A stretch of DNA of 64,000 bases from the NCBI GenBank assembly GCA_035079385.1, contig JAVHKY010000035.1, forward strand, positions 744,001 through 808,000, written 5' to 3'. Position 1 is the first letter of the stretch. The number at the start of each line of letters is the position of its first letter. This DNA is from Aspidiotus rigidus. Taxonomy: Eukaryota; Arthropoda; Insecta; Hemiptera; Diaspididae. The notes below the pieces were generated by a model. It saw nothing but the letters and a program-made list of their open reading frames with translations, ran no database searches and had not been told where the DNA came from. Of this stretch, positions 34,297-49,200 are shown in pieces. A program made the position numbers and the translations under genes.

Positions 34297-37200
34297 ATGA
34301 AAATGATTCCAAATTGTCATACATCTCTCAATGCAGGTAAAAAGTTGCTCAAATTTTTCATGACGCCATTACTAGTGCACTATATCTTACTAGAGATTGA
34401 AGAAAACTCACATAATTCAAATTTCTTTTTCGTGATATTTTTTTCGTAGATATATCTACAGCTCTTCAGGTGCTGGAACAAATTCACGCCACCGTCGAAA
34501 CATCTAATAATGATAAATTGAAAGCGTCTACGAAAGATGATCTGCACTTACTCATAACTACGCTTCAAAATCCTATTTTGAGAAGTATCGCGACCATTCA
34601 GGTTTGTTAACGAACTCGAACGTATTTAAATCGTAAAGTGATGGTTACACGCGGTTTTTAATCTTCGGTGTGTATGTGTGTGTGTTTTTAGGGTTCTTTA
34701 TCCGAATTAGATACTCAATTACAAGAGCATCCGTCCATATTACCTGCCGACTTCAATATAAACGAAGCAGGAGAATTAGAATTGAATGTACAACGCTCTA
34801 TTTACGACTCCGATTATCAAGCTTTATCTCGCGAATTTGATGATCAACGAGTACCCGTCGCTAAACTATCTTCATCTTCGGGAGAACCTTCTCCTCCGCA
34901 GGTAACTCTTTACACTTTCTGTCCATCGCTTACTTGTTATTTTCGTTGCTTCACGTATCCATTCTTTTGTTTTAGCTGAGTAATGCAGGAAATAATGACG
35001 ATCTTTCGTTACCGCCAATCACAACACCATCGTATGCGCTCGAATTTCAGCGTGTAATAGAAGCTACATCCCATGGTAGGGAAGTTCTTACGGTTCGGGT
35101 ACGTATTTTGTGTCATATTCGGTCGTATGCTTCGTAGAGAATTGTATCGTAATTACGTGAATTTCTCGTTTAGTTGTACAAACCTGATGGTACAAGTTTG
35201 GGGTTTAGTGTGGTTGGCCTTCGTACCGAAGAAAAAGGAGAGATCGGTATCTTTATTCAGGAGATACAACCCAACGGAATTGCCGGACGGTAAGATTTTG
35301 AGACATTGTTAAATTTGCTTTCTTAAAGATATTGAATCGTATTTCGTTTTTGATTGCATATCGTCTCCTATACTGTCTCAGTTTCTAAGATTTCACGTAC
35401 TCCACAGCGTACAAATATTATATTTTTCTGTATTTACACCGTGTGTATTCCGCTTGCTCCTATTTTGGTCACGTCGTTAGGTGAAACTGCGCTTTAGATT
35501 GTAGCCGCTGGGCAGATGTCTATTATCAACCAATCGATATTTTGGCTTGTCGAAGTCAGTATTTCTTGTGGAAAATTTTGTAGTGAACGAATATGTACTG
35601 CGCTTTGAACGAGTACAACCGCTTTAATTTAATCAATTTATTCAAAGCTAACGTTCAATTTGAAAGATTAGCGTGTTTGAGACAGTTTATAGTTTTCGTA
35701 CTTTCGTTACGCTAATTTCAATTGTTGCTCCGGTTGAGGTAATTATAACGAGATAATAACTTTATTCCCCTTTTCGAAGGTGATGTATCTTATCCAAAAA
35801 ATATTACGTTTATTGGTAACAAATTCTTTCTTGGAACGCTTCGTTGTCGTCGAGTTTCCTGAATTACAGTTAAAAGTTTCATGAATGAGTCGAGTTTGCG
35901 CGCAGGCTTTCTTATTACCTCCTGTGCATCGTGATTTGATCCTCTCTCATACATACCGTCGTAACATTTTATCGAGTACTTCTCCTTCACAAACGTATCG
36001 CGTTCGAATTTTGTACGGGTTCTCGTGATTTTTTGTTATTTTTTTATTTTTTCGTGTCTTTTTAACGTACCGGTAGTAATTTTAGTACAAAATTATCGAA
36101 ATTGTAGAATTTCATTGTCAATTTACCGGTATACGGTATCATTCGCCGTCGGCGTCGTGTTTGATTAAGTTATTTTTGATCGATTTTTTTATTGTCTGAA
36201 TATTAAAGTAGTTCAAGAAGAGAGAGGGGGAGGAAAATGTTGATCGAGGTTTTTTGTCGATTTTTTCGTGTTTCTGCGGTCGGTCCAATGCGGCTTACGA
36301 CACTGGTCAGGTGTAATCATCAAGGTAATTTATTGATTCATTTATTTTGTACAATAATTTAGTTTTTATATGAATGACTGTTTCAAAAACCTCGATTCTA
36401 TCAGAAATTATCGTCAAAATCGAGTATAATATAAATTTGGTTGCTAGAGCGAAGTATGTTACGAATTGGTATGAGTTCCAAAACAGTTTGTACGAACCAT
36501 AAAATGGACGGGAACGATATCTTTTATGTTATTTTTATAATTTTTTAGTTATTTTTTCATATCCACGAATGAAGAAAGAAAGAGTAAAAAGTATACGCGA
36601 ACATTTCTGTACCTGATGATAGGATACTGTGTAGTAATCAATATTTTTAAATTAGCTACGCATGCGTTCTGACGATCCTTTCGCTTACTCGTGTATCGTG
36701 TCCGTGTGTCCGCAGGCTAGTAAATATTTAAGATGAGTTAATATTACTTCCTCGGTCTCTTACAGTACATTTTTATTGAAAGAACGTTCTGTTACCGCTT
36801 TCAATTCAAGAGTTGAAAGACAGTCTATGAATAAAAAGGTAATACGCTCGCCCTATACATAGTGTACGGACAACCAACTCACCCATCTCCGTTTTTTCTC
36901 TAATAAATATGTGAAATCGTGTCATTGCGGAAAGGGTTATAAATCAAAAGATAGGAGGTATTTTTTATTGAGATACGTCCTCATTGTTACGGCTGTTTGA
37001 TGTGTTGGAAACATTAAATAGTTCATCTTCTGTCGTATGACGAATAAATCTGGAATTCGCTCGAGAATGGAAAGGAATAAATTCTAATTACTTCGATATT
37101 GTGTCGTACGCTTTTCATGTACTTTGTCCGTTCTCCTCTCTTCGTTTATGAAAAACTTTTTCCTATTTCTCTTTCCCTTTCATTCCGAATGCAGTTGTAA

Positions 37201-40200
37201 AAAAAAAATGTTATTTTCAATTCCGTGTTCCGATTAAGTGTTTTGGAAGTTGAAAAATGTTCAACATCGAGTTGAGAACCCTTTGTGAAGCTTTCTTTGT
37301 CTGCAAAAGAATGGAAAATCATTCGACAATTTATTTCCTCGTTTTGAAAAACTCCATTAGTTTATAGGGCTGAAATGAAAATTTCCGAGGTTCGTACATG
37401 GAAAAATGTAAAAGCAAGAAACAAAATCAAATAAATTGTTGCTCGAAGGAAAAGATTGTTTTCGATCGAAGTTTTTAATTTCGCTTCCATAATTCCTGGT
37501 AGATTCCTTATAAGATTTATTCTTCTCTCTTGGAAGCACTTATTTTATGTTGAAAGAAAAATGTTGGTGATGTTGAAATTTGATGTTTTATTATTTTAGC
37601 TCGATTTCTCCCGTATTTATTTCTCAGTTCTTTTCAGCTGTTATTGAAGCTTTTTAGGATGTTGCGATTTTGATTTTTTTCTTCTCGATTTTGATCAATA
37701 TTCATCTCATGTGATCTTCATGCAAATCGTAGTGAAATCAAAGCCGATGTTGGTTAAAAAATCGAGAAGCATCCCGAGCCAGCCAGAGGCGTCAATCTCT
37801 CGAACTCCTATAAAGTTTATAAAGGACTCAAGGCTCGAGAATATTAGCATTCCTTTTTCTAAAATTGTTTTCCTGGTTTTACAGAAGAATAATTTGAGCA
37901 CTCTCAAGAATTACTCATGGAATATTGTTCAAAAATTGTACTTTATTTCATGAGGATACAGAAAAGTGAACAGAAAGAGATTCTGCAGTAATAACAGAGT
38001 GAATGTCGTTACCGTTGTCATTCGAATTAGATTTGTTGGCTGAAATTCTGTTCGTAAGTAAATCTTATAAAGCTGTAGAAAACACGTCTGTGTTGTTGCC
38101 TATGAATTGTTTGATGATCCTCCACTCATCGATTTCTTCAATCTCCGTATTGCGTGCATGAAATCGTAAAGACTAGCGTCGGGTGGCAAAGATACGGTAT
38201 TTTCATGCACAAAAGTTATCTGCATAAATATTAAAATTATGTATGAATTTAGAAGTAACAGAAATACGAGGCTACGTTAGTAAAAGCATTTGTAATAATG
38301 AAATAACATCAGCTGGAAGTGGGCCCGAAATCCCCAAGTGAGTAGGATGTCGCTGTAATAGAGTCGACATACTTTCATTCCTGGCTATAACACGCAAACG
38401 TGGATAAAAATAATATTTCAGACAACTGGAATCCTATGAATGGGCTTAATGTGTTCGAGTTCTGTTCTTTTTTTTACGTTGGTGTGATATTAGCGAGAGA
38501 TCAAACTGCGAATACTCGCATGTAAAACAACCTAGTTTTTTTTTATATAAACTAATTACACTAGGGTTATGAGCTTGATGGAAAAATTTGAGTACATGAT
38601 TGATAGGTGATTGACAGCGTGGGTTAGGAGAGGATGTTATGGATTTGGTAGGTAGGGCGGAGTAATGATTGGGCGGGACGTGCGCTGAGAAGGGTCAGTC
38701 TAAATTGCAATATTCGTACGAAAGAGGGTTGAAGTTGGTGTGGAGGTTACCGTGTGCCAGGCGTTTGAGGCAAATTCGATAACTGCGGTGTTTTTGGTGA
38801 GAAGAGACTCTTTAAAAGATAGTTTTATTTGTGCTCATTCATTCTGTGGAACCTTATATCGCTCATACGCAATCCACACCACTGGTTTGTGATTTGAAGG
38901 TCAGGTCTCGGGGTTTTGTGGCTCCTTTGGCGGCTTCTTCGACTTTTTCAGTACCACAGATTGGTTGGACATCCAAATGATAGATGCAGAATAAGAATTA
39001 GATGAAAGGGTTATAAGGAAAATGTGGATGCGTGAAACGAGTAGATGAGTTATTATGAACTTTGAAAATTGCTATTACGCTAAATAAGGAGTCGGAAGGG
39101 AAGGATGATGGAGGAGGGTGAGTTAGGATTGATTCTAAGTATTCGAACATGGCTGGGATTTCGGCGCGTACGATTGCGGCTGAGTTGTGGTAACAAAAAG
39201 TTTGTAATCAATTTGATGAACAAAATCAACTCAATTATTGGATTTTGGACCGTCTGTGAAACAAAGAGTGGCTCAGGGCTATAGGAAAATGAAGCAGAAA
39301 AGAAGAGTATTGGTAGATTTTTTTGATAATTTACATAGTTCAAAAAATAGGTTGAGCTGGGTTATAATCCATGGAGGTGAGGTGGGTCAGAACGAAAGAG
39401 TTGTTTTCAGCATGATTGAGGAATTGAAGCACGATGGGTGGACAATTTACCGTAAGTAAGCTGATGCCGACTGGAGTTGGAGAAGACCGGGACAATATGG
39501 TCTGTTAGACGGTGGTGATTTAGTGATAGGTACCCTGTCTCCATCCACAGCCTTAGGGCGAAGCTGGATCGGTAGACAGCAATACTAATGCGGTCGGCAG
39601 GATTTTGAGCTGGATCCTGGAAAGAAAAGTGTGAAGAGGGGATCCAGATTGAGAAGGAGCAGCCTTTTGTAATTGTGTCCGGGATAAATATTTTACCTGC
39701 TACGCTCTGAGGCTTTTGGTTTTAATTTCTTCAATCTGTGGAAGCCTTGAATGAAAAAGGGAGGCTAAGTATTTGTACGGAGTGAAGTTGGGTCGGAAAA
39801 AAATAGTGAAATTGGTTTTGAAGGAGTGATGCGGAAGCCATGGAGGGAATTCAGAACTTGATTGTAGTGGAAGTTGATTTCAAAAGCACTGAAATTTCGA
39901 TTATCATAATCTAATATCTTTCGAGTTATTTCGAAGGATCCCCCGGACTTCATGGGTTATTGAGTCGAGACGTTTTAGACTGATTTTGATGTGTAGAAGC
40001 TGGGAAAGTCTGCATTCGGCAATTTAATGTTGAAATCGAATTCCGAGCTTTCAAGGAATCGTCCATTGAGTTATAAACGAGTAGATCAGAGAAAGACTTG
40101 GAAAAATATTCATTCTCGAGTTATTTACTGAAGGAAAAGAAATTAACAATAATTTCGATCTTCGAGCTGAGTGTATGAAGGGGAAGGAACTAGAAAAAAT

Positions 40201-43200
40201 TCCGACCACCTAGATGACTGAATATAATGTGAGGTGGGGTGGACTTGTAATAATTTTGATCCTGTAGCTGTATAAATCAAAAGCCAAAGTGAACTAAGAG
40301 TTTTCGATCAACGCTGGGGTCCTGTAATCAGTTGTTTGACGTCGTCGAGGAATCTCAGATTCTAAAAGCGATATTGCAGTTGAACAGGGTTCAAAATTAT
40401 ATGGGGACTTTTACGATCATTAAGGGGTAAAAGTTTTGGTTAAAGTGCCCTGGTATCCTCAATCGTTCAATGTTCTCAAGCATAAATGGTCATCTTTATT
40501 AGGAAGGAGCCCATGTGTGAATTGAAAGAAGATAGAGGGTCTGTCACCACCCAACTTGAAAACATTCTAGATGGGAAACGACGTCTAGTCTGAATACAAT
40601 CACTCTCTGGGCGGAAATACGAACGATAACTAATACTATTATGGATTATCAATGGCACTCACGGTTGTCAAATTTGCATTGTTTTGCCTTCGCTCTTGTA
40701 GGTAAAACTCACTCTTTTTTATTGTTGCTTGTCGAATCTCAAGGTCGCACTTCGTACCTACGAATACCAGCAAACCAACGGTTGCCGTGGCAGTGTCGAT
40801 TGTAAAACAGTCCTAAAACAAAATCAGATTTCTTTATACTATCTATCGATCAACGACGAGTTTTTATCCGTGAAATCGGTATTAATCTCAGTTATAGACG
40901 CATTAAATCAAGAAATTAGCGTCATTTGTCGGCACTGCTATAAGCTCACCTCTTCTCTCAGAGTTGACAACGGTAAATTGTATACATCTATGTATCCCTC
41001 TAGCATTAGTTTTTTTTCTTCTTCGTATATGTTGAAGGCTGGAGACTAAAATCCATAACATAAGTTTTTCAATCGTAAAATTATCACAAAACACTTGAAT
41101 TAGGCTCATGGTACTCACATTTGTTCCCTCTTGCCGAACTATACCCGTATCCAATAACTGAAATTGAAATTTACAAATCAGGAAGTGAGTACTGGTAAAA
41201 TATTGCAGTCTAAATTCACTTACTTTCCCTCTGAGCAACGATTTAGAATTTTCAGAGGTTGTGTCGACAACCTATGAAACAGAGATCAAATGTGCCTTTA
41301 TCGATCTTCAAATTTTCTGGATTAAGTACCTTTTTGAGGATAAGTCGTAATGATTTTTTTTTTCAATTGTCACGTTCTTACTCGCTGTTTGTCTGCTTCA
41401 GGAACTCGATCAAAATCCTCTAAAAGTTGTTTCAGCTCGTCTTGTTCTTCCGAGGACATACGTGACCAGTCCTTCTTACCTACGAAGAGATCAAATTCGA
41501 TAAGAAGATGCGAGTAATTCTATTTACTTTGCTGTACCATTCATGGTTTACTTCGATGAATGATGACTTCTTTTTTATTCGGATGCTTTTGGTTTCTGAT
41601 AAATTGACCAATTGTTGTGGCCCATTCTCTATGTGATTCGGAAGTAGCGTGTCCACAATGTACGTACACCGTGTCCGCATTGAAAATGAAGCATTTGTCC
41701 TCCTCTTTGGCGTAATGTAATGAAAGTTGTACCTTACGGTAAAGTAAGATTGGCTGTAGTTAGAAGTAAAGTTATTTTACACAGTCCTCATTCTCTCTCT
41801 AGATTGACAAAGTTCTGCTGCCGACCCCCATCCTAGACTAAGAATAGGATTTGCGTGGTCAACATTTTCGACTCTCTGATGACTTATGGGATAGGCGTGG
41901 TCCTGCACTCACTCTGGAGACCCGAGAAAAAGAAGGCCCTGAAGTTTGTTTCCATCTCAAAACTCTTTTGTACTTGAACTAGATTGAATTTTTAAAGGTT
42001 GACAATAGTTATCTGAGGACATAAAGAAGAAGGAGAAAAAGAAAGAAAGGAAGGAAGGGACGAAGGCTCTGAATCATTTTATTTAGAAACTTGAAAAAAA
42101 ATTTCCAAATGCTGACCAAGGATATCTTAGGACTTGATAAAGAAGAAATGTTGGGAAAGGATTCGAAAAAATTCCAGCTTTCGAGATATATAATGCATGA
42201 AAAGTGAAAGGAACTTGATAAAAATTCATCTAATTTTGAGCACTGTACAGAAGAAGAAAAAGAAGAAGTAGACTCGGGTGCGCGGGCGTTTCCAAAAATT
42301 TCGTTTTCGTTCAGTTCTCGTTCACACAGGATCGAACTAAATGTTTTCTAAGCTTAAAATTCTTTTTTGTGTATGTAGCTGACTCCAACTTTTCGACTTT
42401 ATTGATTAGCTTAAACTAGGTTAAACATGAAACCGAAGTGAAACGTGAATGATAAAATTACAAAACATTGCTTTGGAGCGGCCTTGAAGGGCAATTCAGA
42501 TGAGAATGATGAGATAACATCACTCCAGAGATAGAAAATTGTCCTCTGGTCTCAGAAGAATGAGTTGTGTTTGTTGTTTGATGCAGCGATTCAGTATCCA
42601 GCCAGGCCCTCAACAAAGGTGTGACCTGCCCCCCTACCCAGATGTACAATCTAAAACAAAGAATCATTACTATACTCGGCCCTGCTAATTTTAATTGAAG
42701 TTGCTCCTACGAATGAACTCTGGTTACAGGCCTGTATCCAGCATTAGATAAGTGTTCAAGTCTTGAAACTGGAAAAATGGGTTTACCTTGAGCTCAAAAA
42801 GCTCAGGAGTCTCCTACAGTGAACACTAGTCAACAAGTGGTGGGCAATCCAGTAATTAGATTGCCACCTTTTACATCTGTGTGATTTGAGAGTGACCTTA
42901 CAATGACTGTAAAATTTCAGCAAAATTGATCAGGATAACGCATGGCTTAAATAGGCGCGGGAAAAAGCTTAGATTGCTCTTTGCATGTTGCCAACTTGTG
43001 TTCATTGTAAGATACCCCTTAAACTTGAAGTGGAACAAAAAGGTTTGGCCGATATCATTGACTATACTTACCAGAAAAATACTCGCATTGTTAAAAATTA
43101 GTCACCTTGTTGTGTACAACACGAGAGTGCGCTGCGTGTTCACCACCAGAGTGAAAGAAAGGGAACATTCTTCCCTCTATGTTACTGTTACACACACGTC

Positions 43201-46200
43201 TGGACACGCAGCGCACTCTTGTGGTTGCATCCAACAAAGTGACTAATTTAACAACCATTCAAGTATCAATCTGGTACCTGTAAAGCAAGGGTGGTAACTG
43301 GTAAGCTTTAGTTTTATTCGAATTTTAAGCCGTAAATGAGCTTCAGCGAAACAATTTTTCTTAATTAAGCAACTTGATGAGCAAATCAAAAGCTTGAAAT
43401 TTAAAACAGGCAAAAAATGTTTTTTCCAGATAAAAAATGTTTTTTCCAACAAAAACATGTTTTTTCCAGCAAAAACATGTTTTTTCCAGTAAAAACATGT
43501 TTTTTCCAGTAAAAATATGTTTTTTCTAGCAAAAATATGTTTCTTCCAACAAAAATATATTTTTTCCAATAAAACCATGTTTTGTACTTTCAGCTTCAAG
43601 CTTTGAGCTTAAGTTTTATATTAAAACTCATAAGTATCAAATAAGCTTCAAGTTTAAACAAAACAAACTTTCATTTCAAGTTTAAGCCTTGAGCTTAAGC
43701 GAAAAGAAATTCTACTTCAAGTTTAAGCCTGAAGCCCTACAATTGAATCGCTTACCACCCTTTCTGTAAAGGCACAAAAACATGTTTTTTCCAGCAAAAA
43801 CATGTCTTTTCCAGCAAAAATATGTTTTTTCCAGCAAAAATATGTTTTTTCCAGCAAAAATATGTTTCTTCCAACAAAAATATATTTTTTCCAATAAAAC
43901 TATGTTTTGTACTTTCAGCTTCAAGCTTTGAGCTTGAGTTTTAAATTAAAACTCATAAGTATCAAATAAGCTTCAAGTTCAAACAAAACAAACTTTCATT
44001 TCAAGTTTAAGCCTTGAGCTTAAGCGAAAAGAAATTCTACTTCAAGTTCAAGCCTGAAGCCCTACAATTGAATCGCTTACCACCCTTTCTGTAAAGGCAC
44101 AGAAACATGTTTTTTCCAGCAAAAACATGTTTTTTCCAGCAAAAATATGTTTCTTCCAACAAAAATATATTTTTTCCAATAAAACCATGTTTTGTACTTT
44201 CAGCTTCAAGCTTTGAGCTCAAGTTTTATATTAAAACTCATAAGTATCAAATAAGCTTCAAGTTCAAACAAAACAAACTTTCATTTCAAGTTTAAGCCTT
44301 GAGCGTGAGCGAAAAGAAATTCTGCTTCAAGTTTAAGCCTTAGGCCCTACAATTGAATCGCTTACCACCCTTTCTGTAAAGGCACGTATTCACTTATTTC
44401 AGCTAAAAAAATTGTTCGGCTCCTTGCCAAGTTGCCACCTATGTGGATTGTGTCATTCACTTGCCAAAATAACACGTTCGTGTTTGTTTGCCATGTTTGT
44501 CGCGGTGTTAGCGAACCTAGCGGATTTTTTTACCGTAGTGAATGTCTGGAACTGCGGAGCGCTAATATTGAACTAGAAATAGTAATTCAGATATTCCGCA
44601 CGTGATGCGCTAGTATACTAATGAAAAAATAGTATCAGTGATAGAGTAAATTTCTCAAAGACGCAATAAAACAGACAAGTCGCGAATTTTTAAGTTGTTT
44701 GTTCAGCTTCAAATGTATTCCGTGAACGAACTTTCTCCTCTGTCTGTATCCATCTTCTTGAGATGGTGTCATGGTTAAGGTCAAGCTCCCCCATAAAACT
44801 GGGTACAGTAGAGAAATCGAATTTTTTTATTTCAGTTTGAATGGAACACTTTAGATAATGGATTCAGACCAACTTCTCATACGTGCAGCTCGATGACCGA
44901 AATGTTTCCAAAATCAATCACCTTGTAGATGTAGGTCAGAAGTCAAAAATCCTCCTGTTCTCTTTTCCCGCTAATAAACATCTAACTGGATGGTCAACCT
45001 CCTACTTCGTATATTGTTCAAACGTCAACAATTTCCATAAGATCTCCTCCTGATCTTTATAGCTTGTTAGTCGAAATTTTCCAAGTTCCGAGTACAGTTC
45101 CTTGTCCCCACTTTTTCCGAACCATAATTTGCCAGGAGGATGGCAAACGAAAATCGCATCCTTCCTCAGATAACCTTGATGCTTAAGCACAGACGGCACT
45201 ACTTGTATGATTTTTTTTTCTTTTTCTCATTGAGGAAAGAGGATAGAAGAATGGGGAACTTGAGGGTGGTGAAGATATGAGGAAGGTTCACCTAAATTAC
45301 AACTCCAACAGTTCAAAAACTAATGCACTTCAACCTAATAGCGGAAAATTTGAATTTTAAATACAAAGTGCACTACTTATGTATCATTTGGCAAGTAAGT
45401 TGTGCACTGGTCTTATAATTTATAGCATGCAGTCTGGCACCCTACAGTCAAAACCGTGTGGTGTTAGAAGAGGGGGGGGGAGAGAGAGAGATAGATATGA
45501 ATATAAACTGATGAGTAGACCACAACTGCCAGAGGAAAAATAGAACGGACTTGTGCACTGTTTCTATGTTACAATTTGAGAAAGGATATCATGTTACCTC
45601 TTTGAATAAGAAGGATCCTTTGCTTTTCTCTATAACGTACATTCTATTTGTCTCAGCAAAACTGCGGTACAAATTGTTTCTCGTTTTCGTATTCAAAGAT
45701 ACCTCCGTCTCCAGCTGCCCGTATGATGAATGTTCGGATGACTGTGAAAATAAATTTGATTCATTCGGAAATGAAGTATCGTGCGAAGCATTTTGTATTT
45801 CGTGTACATGTTACCTGTCGCAAACGTATTTTATTCGTTCCTTTGATTAAAGAAATTTTCGGCATATTTTTATGGGTGCTGCTGCTTGGTTGGGAATGAC
45901 ATCCTTCCTCTTCACTTCGCCTGTCAATGTCTGTAGGTTGACGCTGAAAAATAACTTCGAAATCACGCGATTCTTGTCCTTCGCATTCGCGGTGAATATT
46001 GATTTTAGAATGGAATACAGCATCTAGTAATATTGCGTAGGCGGCCGCGTCAGCAACGTCTCTCTGTAAAATGATGCGGAATCAAAATATCGTGTTTTAT
46101 TGTGCGACAGTGTCGAATTACGCGGATCACTTTACAGGCGATGATTCTTTTCCTATCCAGTAGCCGACGTTCCAGTGTGCGAGCTTCTCTTGTGTTTGTC

Positions 46201-49200
46201 CCTGTGAAATGCAGAACAAATAAATATTAAAGAAGTCTTTCTAGATAAGTCAGATGTTGTGTGTATTTCTCTCTTGAGAAAATGACCGAGAGACGAAGCT
46301 CTCAGGTTGGATCATTTGAGCAGTGATATTATATTCACTTTTTGACGTTCAAGCTTGAAGATTGCAGATGTAAAGTATTTCTGCAGAAATTTTCCAATAT
46401 TTGGAATGCTCGGTCCGAATATGAGTGCAGCCTTGCTAACTCTGTGTATCTTTAAAGTATGTAAGCGCGTGTACCTGCATCACGAGATAGTTCTTGTCGG
46501 ATTTGAAAACGTTGTAATCGACCGGCTCTCGTTCATTATCCTTAGGAAAAATGAAAAATATCGTTTTTTGATCGATCGAAAGATCTCCAGCCCAGAAGAA
46601 CAGCCTCCAATACGGTCCCGACTCTGTCGAATTTCCCTGGTAGAATGTCAGAATGTTATACGATCAAATGGCGCTAGGTTCGGATGCGAAACTTGTGAAT
46701 AGTTTTTAAATATCCTACCTGCAGTATGATGTAAGTTTTGTTGGTTTCAAAAGTGCTGTAATGAGTTTTGTTCGAGAGAACCGTTCGTCCATTCTGTCGG
46801 AATATAAGATTATAATTATCTATTCTGGTATAAAAGGTTTCATAATTTCGTTCTGTTCACCTCAACTTCCCAAATGATATTGAATTTTTGATCGCTGTCC
46901 GATAATAGTTTCAAATCGAGAAGTTGGAAATTATCATCTTCATCGTCGACAGTAGTTTTGCTAGTTGAAGCTTCGTTTTCATCGACATTTCCTGGTCGAG
47001 CGAGGACGCTGTATTGACTAACTAGCGATAGCCATATCGATGATGAGAGACAAATTGTCTTGAAAGTCACGACGATCATTTGATCAATTTTTACTGTCTT
47101 ATTTTCGAGCAAATCTTTCAAATTAAATGTGGTGTTTCTTCAAACTAATTCGTGGCAATTCATCAAAGCTGTGTAAATATTTACAGATGTACACAGATTC
47201 CGTACTACATCTGCTTTCAGGTCCTTAGTGTTAGCAAATATCATACTCGAGTGTTATACCAGATGTTTGGTTTTTGTATTACTAAGAAATTTTGTTTAGC
47301 GGATTGTAAAGAAGAATTTTCTGCAAGGTGCAGAGTTCCATATCGCGTAATACTGGGTGTAACATTATTAGTAATTTGGACGAACGACTTTAGGATTGAA
47401 ATATCCCGTCCCAGCATATTGAAATCAGCGCCAGTTCTGTCACACCACGATTTCTCGAATTCCTAGATTGTAGGTTGTAAAATTATCAAGTTGCTTTGAA
47501 ATAAAATTCAATAATGAAAGTGATAATCGCCTTCAAACTGCGGGGGGTATGAGTGTGTGCACGCGCCAGAAGTGGTCCCTGATGAACCACCCCTCCAGCA
47601 CTCTCTTGGGCATTGCATCGGTTGTTTAGAGGAGTCGGATCGAGAGTGGTTCGACTCAATTTCTTCCAATTAATCCGCACACTGTGTAATGTTCGTCAGT
47701 GGGACCTTTAAAGATGTCTGCCCTACTGACAGAGGGAGCAAATGACCCTCAATCTGAAATTCAGGTAGTCCTGTTCCAAAAATCCGCGCGTATCTACATA
47801 CTTCTACCACTGGAAGCTCAATTTGACTCTTGGCCTCTCTGTAGAGGCCCTTCTTCCTCTTCTTCTTTTGGTCATTTCTTGGGTGGCGTTGTATGGTGGT
47901 GCTGCTAATGATGCAAGAGTAGTAGTTTCGGTAATGGTGTGTCCCCTGCTCACGTCTCCGCACCTCACACTCGGGGATGGTGAGCTGTGCTCCATCAGTC
48001 CGCTTCTGATCACATGACCGCTGCTCAACTTTCTCCCTTTTGTAAAGCTGGTTTTTAGAGATAGGCCGCTCATCATTTGTGTGGACTGGCCATGGTCTCA
48101 GTTCATCTACTCGACAATATCAAGCATTATCGCGCAAGTTCATTTGCCTTTTACTGACTAGGCGAATTGCGGCAAACAATGAGCGCCATTGACCCGCTAG
48201 GCTTGTTGGGCGAACCTTGTCTTCTTTTTTGTCGCCGATAATGCTGTCGGCTCTTCTGATGGTGGATCAGTTGGCGGTGTACGTGCTAATACACAAAGAG
48301 CGTCTGTAGCATACCTAAGCTCAGCTTCTCGTCGGATTTTTTCCATTTCTCTCCTTCTGGATGCAATTTTTGTGGAGTCGACCCATACTAAAGCTTTGCT
48401 ACACTCATGAGCAGTCTTCTTCTGGCTTCTAGTAGTCCTCTGGAACATGTTTGTCACTATCTTTGAAGCTTCCTCCCCACCATTCTTTCAGAATGGTCGC
48501 AAAAGCTGAGCTTGCTGTCTACTGCACCTCTAGGTACTTCAATATTTTTCTATTCTTGATAACTACACCTGAAATGGGTAGATCAAATTGTGTAATGTAA
48601 TGGCCTATATCTTCTCCACTGCAAAGTCTAATCTGACCGACTCAATCCAACAATTCGTAGCCTCTGAAATCTGGTTCACCGTAGTCACCACCTCGACAAC
48701 AGGGTCGTCCGAGCAAAACCGCCGGCGTATCGTCGGCGTGGCTTATGAGCTGCTCTCCTGGTGGCAGCTCTACCTTTAACTGGCGGTTATATGCAATGTT
48801 CCACAATGTAGAACCCATCACACTTCTTTCCACTGTACCAGCAGACCAACCTCTCTGCTTCTTAGATAGCAGCAAATCTTGCGTTTTGCAACAACTCCTG
48901 TATCTTACAGCCATAGAATGGAACTGAACGCATTCTTTATCTGAAGACTGAAAGTTGCGTAGAGCTAGCGCTTCTTCATTGCCGCTGCAGCTATCCTTTT
49001 CAGCCTCATTACTTTTCAGCTTGAAAACTGTACTGACTCTCAGAGATTTATGTTCTTGGACATTCTTGGTGGTTCTCTTACCGCGTCACTACTGCCCATC
49101 CAAAAAACTTGCCAACGTTGTCAAAAAGGCAGACTAGTTGGTAGGTGGATGGCAAACTGCGTGATTTGTCCGTCGTCCCTGGCTTTTTCCAACGTGTTTT

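Noticed and set aside
39238..39459. 73-aa Lys/Arg-rich ORF in Patj intron 5
   Set aside because: Not in phase with any Patj exon and no recognisable motif.
43243..44295. Minus-strand ORFs with repeated [16 protein letters not shown] peptides
   Set aside because: Generated by the 20-bp minisatellite; the unit is not a multiple of three so all frames cycle, and the region is intronic.
45002..45199. Minus ORF with [18 protein letters not shown] that faintly resembles a gelsolin core
   Set aside because: Its second half is the dispersed repeat in reverse, no acceptor or donor of matching phase was found, and the gelsolin-like gene is in phase without it.
47670..48076. ORFs on both strands in the LINE remnant
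   Set aside because: Mutually overlapping frames of a decayed element; only the RT and post-RT blocks are recognisable.
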